Below are positions 26,180 through 33,469 of a stretch of 64,000 nt of DNA, in pieces; within the stretch, counting starts at the first letter, position 1; each line of letters opens with the position of its first letter. The DNA is taken from contig NZ_CP108081.1 in assembly GCF_036182465.1 (NCBI RefSeq), positions 10,974,001 through 11,038,000 of the forward strand, written 5' to 3'. A model generated the notes under the pieces. It made no database searches, was not told the origin of the DNA, and saw only the letters and a list, made by a program, of their open reading frames with translations. This stretch comes from Streptomyces sp. NBC_00258 (GTDB taxonomy: Bacteria > Actinomycetota > Actinomycetes > Streptomycetales > Streptomycetaceae). A program made the translations under genes and the position numbers.

Positions 26180-26632
26180 ATGCAGATCCCTTCGCTGCCG
26201 TATCGCGATGAGCACACCACCGTCGTCGCGGCGGGAGCCGATGACGTGTGGCGCAGTCTGGGCGACACCCTTGACCGGTCCTTCTCGCGTCCCGGCGCGA
26301 ACCGCTACGCGCGGCTGGTCGGATGCGCGGACCGCACGGCGTCGGGTCCGCGGCCACTTGCCGAGGGCTCGACGTTCCCCGGGTTCCGGGTGGCTTCCGC
26401 GGTCCCGGGGCGCGAGCTGGTCCTCGGCGGGCGCCATCGCTTCTCGTCCTACGCGCTGATCTTTCGCCTGGAGCCGGCGGGTCCGGGCCGGTCCCGGCTG
26501 ACCGCCGAGACCCGGGCCACCTTCCCCGGCCCGGCAGGCGGCCTCTACCGGTTGCTCGTCCTCGGGACGGGAGGGCACGCGGTGGGCGTGCGGCGCCTGC
26601 TCGCGGCGGTCCGCCGCCGGGCCGAGTCATGA
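26180..26632 (+). CDS. SRPBCC-like small protein
   Basis: A 150-residue protein with a pattern resembling the START/SRPBCC helix-grip fold (FPGFRVASAVPGRELVLGGRHRFSSYALIF, then RSRLTAETRATFPG). It starts with MQIPSLPYRDEHTTVVAA. The ATG at 26180 has GGAGG 6 nt upstream, so it is preferred to ATG 26168. Function and ligand are unknown. It ends convergent with phoD, 40 bp away. Confidence 0.75.
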   Translation: MQIPSLPYRDEHTTVVAAGADDVWRSLGDTLDRSFSRPGANRYARLVGCADRTASGPRPLAEGSTFPGFRVASAVPGRELVLGGRHRFSSYALIFRLEPAGPGRSRLTAETRATFPGPAGGLYRLLVLGTGGHAVGVRRLLAAVRRRAES

Positions 26633-26672
26633 GGGCCGGCGGTCACGGGCGCAGGCACGTACGCGCACGGGC

Positions 26673-28325
26673 TCAGGCGGGCTTGAGCCCCTGGTCGCCC
26701 GCTTCGGTGACGAAGGAAGCGGCGGTCGTGATCGGAGCCCCGGGCGTGGTGACGGCGGACACGGTCTTGAAGTCCGTCCGCGCAGCCTGTGGTGTCAGTC
26801 GCACCCTGACGTAGCCGCGTTGCCCGTTGTAGAACTTCAGGTGGGGGTTGGCGGACAGGTAGGTGGCCCAGTTCGTGGGTCTCGCGATGCCGTCCCCGCC
26901 GCTGGCGATGGACGGGGTGACGATCTCCGTGCCCAGGGTCCTGGACGAGGGGTTGCCGAAGTCGTCCTTGATGTCGAAGGCGTACCCGACGTGGACGTCC
27001 CCGGTGAGCACCATGAGGTTGTCGATGCCCGCCGCCTTCGCCCCGGCCAGGACCCGCTCGCGCGAGGCCCGGTAGCCGTCCCAGGCGTCCATGGACACCT
27101 TGGCGACAGGGCTGAGGTCCAGCTTCCGCTGGGAGAAGCAGACCTGTTGCGGCATCACGTTCCACACCGCGTCGGAGGTACGCCATCCGTCGATCAGCCA
27201 GCGTTCCTGGGCGGCGCCGGTGATGGTGCGTGCCGGGTCGTCCGACTCCGGGCCGGGGATGTGCGGCCGGTCGCCGTAGGCCTGGTCGGAGCGGTACTGG
27301 CGGGTGTCCAGGACGTCGAACTGCGCCAGGGTGCCCCAGCGCAGACGCCGGTAGAGCTGGGCGCGGGCGTCGGGCCCGTTGGGCAGCTGGGAGGCGCGCA
27401 ACGGCTGGTTCTCCCAGTGGGCCCGGTAGGCGGCGGCGCGCCGCAGCAGGAACGTGGCCGGCGGGGTGCCGTTCTCGTCCCTGTCGGCCGCGTAGTTGTT
27501 CTCGGTCTCGTGGTCGTCCCAGGTGACGATGAACGGGTGCATGGCATGGACGGCCCGCAGGTCCGGGTCGCTGCGGTAGAGGGCGTAACGCAGCCGGTAG
27601 TCCTCCAGCGTCACGGTCTCCCGGTTGAAGAGGGCGGGCAGGACACGGTCGGTGTACTTCCGGGCGCCCCCGGCGGCGTCGACCGCGTACTCGTAGAGGT
27701 AGTCGCCGAGGTGGAGGACCACGTCGACGTCGTCGTCCGCGAGATGCCGGTGAGCGGTGAAGTACCCCTCGTGGTAAGCCTGGCAGGACACGGCGGCGAA
27801 GGTGAGCGCGGAGGCCGGGCCGGTGGCGGCGGGAGCGGTGCGCGTGCGGCCCGTCGGGCTGATCCAGGTGCCTGCCCTGAAGCGGTAGTAGTACATGCGA
27901 CCGGCGTCGAGACCGTCCACCTCGACGTGCAGGGTGTGGTGGACCTCGGGGTGGGCGATGGCGGTGCCGCGCCGGACGATCGCGCCGAACCGCTCGTCGT
28001 CGGCCACCTCCCATTCGACGACGAGACGCTGCTGGGCCAGGCCGCCGTCGGCCTGGTACGGCTCGGGCGCGAGTCGCGTCCACAGCAGTACGGAGCCGGG
28101 CCACGGGTCACCGGAGGCGATGCCGAGCGTGAAGGGGTCGTCGGTGATCCTCGCCGCGTCGAGCTCGGCGGAGCTCGCCGCGCCCGTGGCGGGCAGATGT
28201 GTGCCGAAGGCGAGCGCGGCGGCCGCCGCGGAGACGGTCAGGAAGCGGCGGCGTGCAAGATGGCGCGCGGCCGCACGCAGTTCGGGAGCATGCCGTGACG
28301 ACGGTCTCTGGCGGCCCGGGGGCAT
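26673..28325 (-). CDS. phoD: Alkaline phosphatase D (PhoD), Tat-exported
   Basis: A 550-residue PhoD-type phosphodiesterase/phosphatase. The twin-arginine signal ARRRFLTVSAAAAALAFG lies at residues 24-41, and an N-terminal PhoD beta domain (GIASGDPWPGSVLLWTRL) precedes the calcium/iron catalytic domain with HLGDYLYEYA, TWDDHETENNY, VMPQQV and LTGDVHVGYAFD. The last segment carries metal ligands. It releases phosphate from extracellular esters, and streptomycete phoD genes are normally PhoP-regulated. GAGGGGA precedes the ATG. The family identification is very firm. Confidence 0.95.
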   Translation of the reverse strand: MPPGRQRPSSRHAPELRAAARHLARRRFLTVSAAAAALAFGTHLPATGAASSAELDAARITDDPFTLGIASGDPWPGSVLLWTRLAPEPYQADGGLAQQRLVVEWEVADDERFGAIVRRGTAIAHPEVHHTLHVEVDGLDAGRMYYYRFRAGTWISPTGRTRTAPAATGPASALTFAAVSCQAYHEGYFTAHRHLADDDVDVVLHLGDYLYEYAVDAAGGARKYTDRVLPALFNRETVTLEDYRLRYALYRSDPDLRAVHAMHPFIVTWDDHETENNYAADRDENGTPPATFLLRRAAAYRAHWENQPLRASQLPNGPDARAQLYRRLRWGTLAQFDVLDTRQYRSDQAYGDRPHIPGPESDDPARTITGAAQERWLIDGWRTSDAVWNVMPQQVCFSQRKLDLSPVAKVSMDAWDGYRASRERVLAGAKAAGIDNLMVLTGDVHVGYAFDIKDDFGNPSSRTLGTEIVTPSIASGGDGIARPTNWATYLSANPHLKFYNGQRGYVRVRLTPQAARTDFKTVSAVTTPGAPITTAASFVTEAGDQGLKPA

Positions 28326-28881
28326 GGCTGTATCCCCTCACGGTGATGGCACAGGGCAGCCCCGGCAACGGATGTCGCGGGGCTTGTGAATGCTAATCAG
28401 ATGAAGATCACGAACCCGGCAGGCGCGGCCTCCCGAGCGCGGGCGGCGTAACGGCCGAGGTACGCCGAGAGCCCACCGGTCCGGTCCGGCGCGCGCGGCC
28501 CGCCTGCCCGGTTCGTCGAAGGCGCGCGGCCGGATGGGCGCGACGTCACGGGCCCGTGGATCGGACGAGAAGGTCCCGTGGCTTGGAAGACAACGAGGAA
28601 TGGCCGGAGTTCGCCCTGGCTGCCCCCGCCGGACGTACATACGATGCGACCGCTCCGGTCTTCACAGCTCCTTCACAGGGCCGGGCTCGTGCGGTCGTGT
28701 GTTTGGCATGTGCATGACCATTGAACTACTGCGCTCGACGTCTGATCCATGCCTGATCCATGTCTGATCCAACGCACCTGGTCCGCGACGGCCCTTCGCG
28801 TACGTGAAGGCCGCACCCCCCAGTTCGCGGCGGGGCACGTTCGCCCGCCGCAGGAACACCGACGCAACGGATTGGAGCACC
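28326..28881. other. Divergent intergenic region with 11-bp periodic repeats (phoD / DUF4360)
   Basis: A 556-bp divergent region without a convincing gene. CTTCACAG occurs at 28660 and 28671 (11-bp period), and three tandem 11-bp units reading (T/C)CTGATCCAWS lie at 28741-28773. The remainder is ordinary GC-rich sequence. Short open frames at 28338-28640 (-) and 28534-28767 (+) have poor codon use and no start signals. Confidence 0.6.
28741..28773 (+). repeat. Three tandem 11-bp direct repeats
   Basis: TCTGATCCATG, CCTGATCCATG and TCTGATCCAAC follow each other without gaps. The 11-bp period puts each on the same DNA face, a layout typical of response-regulator binding sites. They end 108 nt before the DUF4360 start. 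Confidence 0.8.
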
Positions 28882-29532
28882 ATGGCTGGTGCGATGCTTC
28901 TGAGCGGCGCGATCGCCGCTCTCTTCGCCACCGCACTCCCCGCGCACGACCCGTCCACCGGGATCGTCGACCCGCCCCCGGACAAGATCGTCATCAAGGT
29001 CGCCACGGTGAACGGCTCCGGCTGTCCCCAGGGCACCGCCGCCATCGCCGTGTCCCCGGACAACACCGCGTTCACGGTGACCTACAGCGACTATCTCGCC
29101 CAGGTGGGAGGCAACGCGGATCCCACCGCGTTCCGCAAGAACTGCCAGCTCAACCTGACCGTCGCCGTGCCGGGTGGCTTCACCTACGCCATCGCCAGTG
29201 CGGACTACCGCGGCTTCGCCTCGCTCAAGGCGGGGGCGACCAGCACCGAGAAGGCCTCGTACTACTTCCAGGGTTCGCCGAACACGGCTTCCATCACCCA
29301 TCCCTTCAGAGGTCCCTACGACGACAACTGGCAGGCCACGGACACGACGGAGTGGGCGCAGCTGGTCTGGGCGCCCTGCGGTGTGCAGCGGAACTTCAAC
29401 ATCAACACCGAACTCCGCGTGAACGCGGGCACATCCACTCCCGGCAGCTCCAGCTTCATGACCATGGACTCGACCGACGGTGACATCAGCACGATCTATC
29501 ACCTGGCCTGGAAGGAGTGCCCCAGCTCCTGA
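28882..29532 (+). CDS. Secreted DUF4360 protein
   Basis: A 216-residue protein with an N-terminal signal peptide (LLSGAIAALFATALPAH, cleaved near residue 22) and the DUF4360 pattern: VNGSGCPQGTAAIAVSPDNTAFTVTYSDY, a CQLNLTVAVPGGFTYAI segment, and paired cysteines (NGSGC, RKNCQ, APCGV, KECPS). DUF4360 proteins are small secreted proteins of unknown function, common in streptomycetes and fungi. TTGGAG precedes the ATG at 28882. A strong hairpin follows the stop. Confidence 0.9.
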   Translation: MAGAMLLSGAIAALFATALPAHDPSTGIVDPPPDKIVIKVATVNGSGCPQGTAAIAVSPDNTAFTVTYSDYLAQVGGNADPTAFRKNCQLNLTVAVPGGFTYAIASADYRGFASLKAGATSTEKASYYFQGSPNTASITHPFRGPYDDNWQATDTTEWAQLVWAPCGVQRNFNINTELRVNAGTSTPGSSSFMTMDSTDGDISTIYHLAWKECPSS

Positions 29533-29539
29533 CCCGACC

Positions 29540-29577
29540 GCCTTGGCCGGCTCCACCGCACCGGAGTCGGCCAAGGC
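29540..29577 (+). terminator. Hairpin terminator after the DUF4360 gene
   Basis: Arms 29540-29554 and 29563-29577 pair over 15 bp with one G-U and an 8-nt loop, beginning 8 nt after the stop codon. Confidence 0.85.
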
Positions 29578-29741
29578 ACCGCATCCGTGCGTATGATCCT
29601 GCCGGCCTTCGTGGCCGCCGACCGGATACATCGTCTGGTCCGATGAAAACATGGCCCCGAACGAGGGGTGTGTGCTCGCTCGATCCGGTGTCCTTGGCGG
29701 GCGAGGGCGTACCACCGGCGCACGCGCCCCGTTGCACGGAC

Positions 29742-30002
29742 ATGGACAGCACATTCGCCACAACGGGGCCCTTCCTGGGCCGCGAGGGTCAGGACCGGCC
29801 GTCCGTCGAACTCGCCGGCGCCCACTGGACGGACCCGCCGATCTACGCGGCGCTGGTCGCCGACTGGCGGGCCCGCGGACGCGTGGTGCCGCGGCGGCGC
29901 GAGACGCGTCGGCCGGCCTTCACCGCCGTTCGCCCCACCGTCGTTCGCCTCCCCGGTCCCGGACGGCGTCGAAGCGATGGTCCGGAGCCGAGCGGCTCCT
30001 GA
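29742..30002 (+). CDS. Hypothetical small protein
   Basis: An 86-residue open frame starting MDSTFATTGPFLG. The first two thirds (to about residue 52) show streptomycete codon use and a plausible folded pattern (VELAGAHWTDPPIYAALVADWRARGR); the last third is Arg/Pro-rich and looks like read-on. No family was recognised and no good ribosome binding site is visible. It could also be a decayed gene. Confidence 0.4.
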   Translation: MDSTFATTGPFLGREGQDRPSVELAGAHWTDPPIYAALVADWRARGRVVPRRRETRRPAFTAVRPTVVRLPGPGRRRSDGPEPSGS

Positions 30003-30044
30003 AGGGCTCTGCCCGGGCGTCGGCTCGGCCGACCCCCTGCCTGC

Positions 30045-30566
30045 TCAGCCGAGGCGATCGCTCGCGGGCCCGGGACGCACCGAGTTGCCCACGGGGCGCG
30101 CCCGTTCCCCGTTCACCAGGGCGGAGAGCATCTCGGCGGCCTGATGGAGCGCCACTTCCAGGGCGGTCGGGAGGTGCAGGGCGCCTTGGCCGTCGGGCGG
30201 AACCAGCCAGCGCAGCGTGCCGGTCGTCCGGCGGGGCGAGGGCACCGCGATCCAGGATCCCTTCCCGGAGTAGCGGATGTCCTGCCCCACCCAGTAGCTC
30301 TCCGGGTCCGGGGGAAGGAAGAACCCGACCCGGTGGGCGCCGAAATCGGCGAGCGTGGGGCCGGGCATCGGCAGCGGGAGGCGCAGGAGGGCGTCCAGGG
30401 CGAACAGGCCGATCTCCTCCGGCACGCTGAGGACGTCCCAGAACCGGCCGGCCGGCAGCAGCGCGGCGCCGCTCGCCCCGTGTTCCCATTCGCGCTTGCA
30501 GGCCCGGGGGTCCACCGCGGCTGCTGCGAGCCACTCCACGGCTTGTTGGTGGGGAGCGCTTCTCAT
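30045..30566 (-). CDS. Hypothetical protein, primase-polymerase-like pattern
   Basis: A 173-residue cytoplasmic protein. The opening HQQAVEWLAAAAVDPRACKREWEHGASGAALLPAGRFWDVL resembles the N-terminal prim-pol-like segment of a group of streptomycete hypothetical proteins, in which a short helical lead-in precedes LPAGRFWDVL. Later parts (FFLPPDPESYWVGQDIRYSGKGSWIAVPSP) fit the same group. No catalytic motif was identified, so the function is unknown. The start at 30566 is well supported by AGAGGAGAG 5 nt upstream; the 103-residue upstream extension of the frame is rejected. Confidence 0.75.
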   Translation of the reverse strand: MRSAPHQQAVEWLAAAAVDPRACKREWEHGASGAALLPAGRFWDVLSVPEEIGLFALDALLRLPLPMPGPTLADFGAHRVGFFLPPDPESYWVGQDIRYSGKGSWIAVPSPRRTTGTLRWLVPPDGQGALHLPTALEVALHQAAEMLSALVNGERARPVGNSVRPGPASDRLG

Positions 30567-30974
30567 GTCTCTCCTCTTCGACCGCTGGTCCGTGTGAGCG
30601 GACAGTGATACCCCCTCCGCGGGCGCGGCTCCGTGTGCAATTCCCGAGGCGATGCCCAGAGTCATATTCGTAGATATATCTATCCAGTGGAAGGGGTGGC
30701 GCGCCGTGGCGTTTGTCCGTAGAACACCCGAACTTCGGACGAGAGTGCGATCCGTATGTGTGGATGGCAGCGTCCTCGCGATGGCCGCAGTCTCCTCGCT
30801 GGCCCTGCTGGTGCGGACCTGCCGCCGAAGTCTCCTTCGACGTTTACGGTTTCCTCGCTCAGGGCTTTTGCGCATCGGGCTTCCCCGCAGAGACCCGTTG
30901 GCGCCGCTGGTCAGAACCGCGCGCAGTCTGCACTACGGCGCCGGGGAGTTCCTCGGCCCGGTAGATGCGGACGA
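30567..30974. other. Intergenic region with AT-rich palindrome and weak open frames
   Basis: These 408 bp hold no convincing gene. Its left part has an AT-rich patch with a perfect 12-bp palindrome at 30671-30682. Open frames on the plus strand (30652-30987 and 30713-30964) overlap each other and show no streptomycete third-position bias or ribosome binding site; the segment may be a gene remnant. Confidence 0.5.
30671..30682. promoter_or_regulatory. Perfect 12-bp AT-rich palindrome, possible operator
   Basis: TAGATATATCTA is a perfect palindrome in an AT-rich island, 105 bp upstream of the start at 30566 on the minus strand. Such sites are unusual in this GC-rich DNA and resemble operators of dimeric winged-helix repressors. 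Confidence 0.45.
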
Positions 30975-31691
30975 CTACGAAGGCTGACGGACGCGCGACC
31001 CCACGGCCGGGACGGACCGCGCACGCAGGACCATGAGTGAGTCTTCCAAGGTCGCGACCATGGCGAAGGGGAACCGGTCGACTTCGAGACAGAGCGCGAC
31101 GTCGTCGGGATGGACTCCTTGGCGCACCCCCTCCGCCAGTTCGGCGGCGGCGCGTGACCCGGCAGCGCGGCGGAGGAACTCAGCGGCATCCGTCCCGGCC
31201 TCGGTGGCCCTCCGGGCGATGTACTGAGCACACGCCAGATCTTCATCGGCCTGCCCATCCTCGCCGGTGACCACGAACGTGACACCGTCACTCCCGCTCG
31301 CACGCAAGAGCTGGGCCGTTGCCTCCGCCACCACGAAGCCGGCGCAGAGCACCAGCGACGCCTCCTTGACCGCCAGGGCACCGACCGTGCCTGCTGTGGT
31401 CTTCTGCACAACGGTCCGTCCGCCAAGGTCGATCGACCGCAGCAGGCCCGGGGAGTTGACCATGTCGAATCCGGGCGCGGGCGGACCGTCCTTCAGCGCC
31501 ATCCAGTCCGGGTGGCGGGCCTTGAGTGCCAGGGCTTCGTCCAGCGACTCGGCAAGAACGATCTTCTCGGCCCCCTGGGCAAAGGCCCAGGCAGCCACGG
31601 TGTATGCACGCATGACGTCGACCACGACCGCCACGGACGGGGTTTCGACCAGATCGGCGATGCCAAGAAAACGAGGGTCCATTCCGATCAT
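30975..31691 (-). CDS. ComB-family 2-phosphosulfolactate phosphatase-like protein
   Basis: A 238-residue protein with the ComB fold signature VVVDVMRAYTVAAWAFAQGAEKIVLAES near the N-terminus, NSPGLLRSIDLGGRTVVQKTTAGTVGAL in the middle, and FVVAEATAQLL later. ComB hydrolyses 2-phosphosulfolactate in coenzyme M synthesis in archaea; bacterial relatives occur without that pathway and their substrate is usually unknown. No coenzyme-M gene is nearby. The start at 31691 or 31682 lacks a strong Shine-Dalgarno sequence. Confidence 0.85.
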   Translation of the reverse strand: MIGMDPRFLGIADLVETPSVAVVVDVMRAYTVAAWAFAQGAEKIVLAESLDEALALKARHPDWMALKDGPPAPGFDMVNSPGLLRSIDLGGRTVVQKTTAGTVGALAVKEASLVLCAGFVVAEATAQLLRASGSDGVTFVVTGEDGQADEDLACAQYIARRATEAGTDAAEFLRRAAGSRAAAELAEGVRQGVHPDDVALCLEVDRFPFAMVATLEDSLMVLRARSVPAVGSRVRQPS

Positions 31692-31783
31692 GATCGCGTA
31701 TGCCCGGCCCGAAGCGCCGGGAGAGTGGTACGCGTCATATCGACGGTCTTGGAATGCGACGCCTGCGACCGCCCGCGCGGAGC

Positions 31784-31829
31784 GGCCGGCCGGTTACAGG
31801 GGTGGAAGGGGCCCTGGAGCCGGCCGGCC
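31784..31829 (-). terminator. Hairpin after the NlpC/P60 gene
   Basis: A perfect 10-bp GC stem (31784-31793 with 31820-31829) with a 26-nt loop lies 15 nt downstream of the hydrolase stop, inside the 152-bp gap before the ComB-like gene. Confidence 0.5.
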
Positions 31830-31843
31830 CGACTGTCGGTGGG

Positions 31844-33196
31844 TCAGAACCAGCCGGTGCACGCGATGGCGCCGCCCGGGCCGTTGGTGCCGCAGGCCCG
31901 CATGACGAGGCCGGCGTCGTTCCACTGGGTGGTGTACGCGTCGTTGCCCGAGGTGATGGTGGTGAAGCCGAGCATCGGGGACCAGGTCGCGCCCCCGTCG
32001 GCGCTGCGGTCGACCCAGATCTCGTCGCCGGGCGCGCCGCCGATGATGCGGCCCCAGGCGCACTCGGTGGTGCCGTTGTAGCGCAGCTCCACGGTGCGGC
32101 CGAAGACGGTGGTCGACTTGGCCGTCCAGGCGCCCGTGGAGTTCGGCTCCGTACCGTCGCCGCAGGACGTGTTGTTCTCCGCGCCGGCCAGTGTGCCGCC
32201 GATCTCCGGGAAGTCACCACAGGACGGCACATCCTTGAGCACGGCCGGACCCTGTACGAACAGATTGCTGATCCAGCTGTGGTAATCCGGCAGGAACGAC
32301 CAGACGTTGTTCACCATGCCGTCGACCGTGGCCCGCTCGCCCACCCGCTGGCACAGCACCCGCGTCTGTACGGAGATGCCGTTGCCGTTGGTGAAGTTGA
32401 TGCGGCTGTTCATGTTCGAGTCCTGCCGCAGGTTGGGCTGACCCCAGGTCTTCTGGTACGAGCCGCGGCCGTCCCAGGACCAGACCATCGGCGTGACATC
32501 GGCATGCGGGCGGAACGCGCCCTGGTAGCGCTCCCAGCGGGCGCTGATGTTGTTGACCTGGATCTGCGCGCCCGACTGCGGCGCCTCGACCATCCTGCCG
32601 TTGCCGAGATAGATCGCGACGTGCGTCGGACCGAGGCCCGCAGGGCCGAAGTACATGATGTCGCCCGGCAGCAGGACGCCCGACCCCTGCGACTTCAGGA
32701 ACTTCGTGTGCGCGTACCCGGGCGCCGCGAAGGTCGCCTGCGTCGTGCGCTCGGTGATGAGGTCCCGGCCGGTCGCCTTGTACCAGGCCCAGCGCACCAG
32801 ACCGATGCAGTCGAAGCTCCACAGCTCCGGGTCCGCGTACGACGCGGGGTCCGTCCGGTCGATCTGGCCCTGACTCGGACCGGGCAGGCCCTGTGCGTGG
32901 CCGCCACCCCAGGCGTACTGCTTACCGACGTACCGGCACGCGACCTCGACGGCCGCCTCTGCCGCCGCGCTCGCACCGGACTGGAGCGGCGCGCACCCCG
33001 CGGCGGCGGCCGGAGTGGCCGAGACGGTCGGCAGACCGAGGCTCACCACCGTCACGAGCGCGGCCACGAGGAGCCGCACCCGGCGGCCCCATGACCGCTC
33101 TCCCCACCCTGGTCTTCCGGACCCCGTTCTTCCGGGCCTCGCTCTTCTGGACCCTGCTCTTCCGGTTCCTCGGATTCTGCGGACTCTGTTGATCAC
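31844..33196 (-). CDS. Secreted NlpC/P60 cell-wall hydrolase with C-terminal DUF2690-like domain
   Basis: A 450-residue exported protein. A long basic N-terminus leads to a signal helix (about residues 40-60). The NlpC/P60 domain (about 78-215) has catalytic Cys130 in SFDCIGLVRWA and His192 in PTHVAIYLG, with the conserved LLPGDIMYF between them. The C-terminal third (CGDGTEPNSTGAWTAKSTTVFGRTVELRYNG) resembles DUF2690. It should cleave peptidoglycan stem peptides. GTG 33196 is chosen because GGGGGA lies 9 nt upstream; GTG 33205 would be too close to that site. Confidence 0.88.
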   Translation of the reverse strand: MINRVRRIRGTGRAGSRRARPGRTGSGRPGWGERSWGRRVRLLVAALVTVVSLGLPTVSATPAAAAGCAPLQSGASAAAEAAVEVACRYVGKQYAWGGGHAQGLPGPSQGQIDRTDPASYADPELWSFDCIGLVRWAWYKATGRDLITERTTQATFAAPGYAHTKFLKSQGSGVLLPGDIMYFGPAGLGPTHVAIYLGNGRMVEAPQSGAQIQVNNISARWERYQGAFRPHADVTPMVWSWDGRGSYQKTWGQPNLRQDSNMNSRINFTNGNGISVQTRVLCQRVGERATVDGMVNNVWSFLPDYHSWISNLFVQGPAVLKDVPSCGDFPEIGGTLAGAENNTSCGDGTEPNSTGAWTAKSTTVFGRTVELRYNGTTECAWGRIIGGAPGDEIWVDRSADGGATWSPMLGFTTITSGNDAYTTQWNDAGLVMRACGTNGPGGAIACTGWF

Positions 33197-33469
33197 GGCA
33201 CGCACTCCCCCTGGTCTCGGTGGTCTCCCGCGAACGTACGGATTCCACTCGCCTGCCGGTCCCTGTCATCTGTCAGGATGCCGACCCGCCCGCTCTCGCC
33301 GCGGTGGCCCGTCAGCGGTCGGGCCGGTCGCGGGACCGGCGTACCCCTTGACTTCACAAGACCCTCGCGCCAGATTCCTGACTCCGCATCAGAACCGGGT
33401 CCCCACAGGCCAGTTGCCTCCCGGGGCACAGCACGTCCTCATCTTCCTTCGCCCTGTTGGAGTGCTGCC

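Noticed and set aside
28380..28420. PHO box directly upstream of phoD
   Set aside because: The AT-richer stretch there has TTC triplets, but spaced 9 and 15 bp rather than the 11-bp direct repeat of PhoP sites.
28338..28640. Possible small gene upstream of phoD
   Set aside because: Arg/Pro/Gly-rich translation, no ribosome binding site, and no third-position codon bias.
30652..30987. Possible 111-residue protein on the plus strand
   Set aside because: Codon third positions lack the GC bias of real genes, a competing frame overlaps it, and no ribosome binding site is present; at best a remnant.
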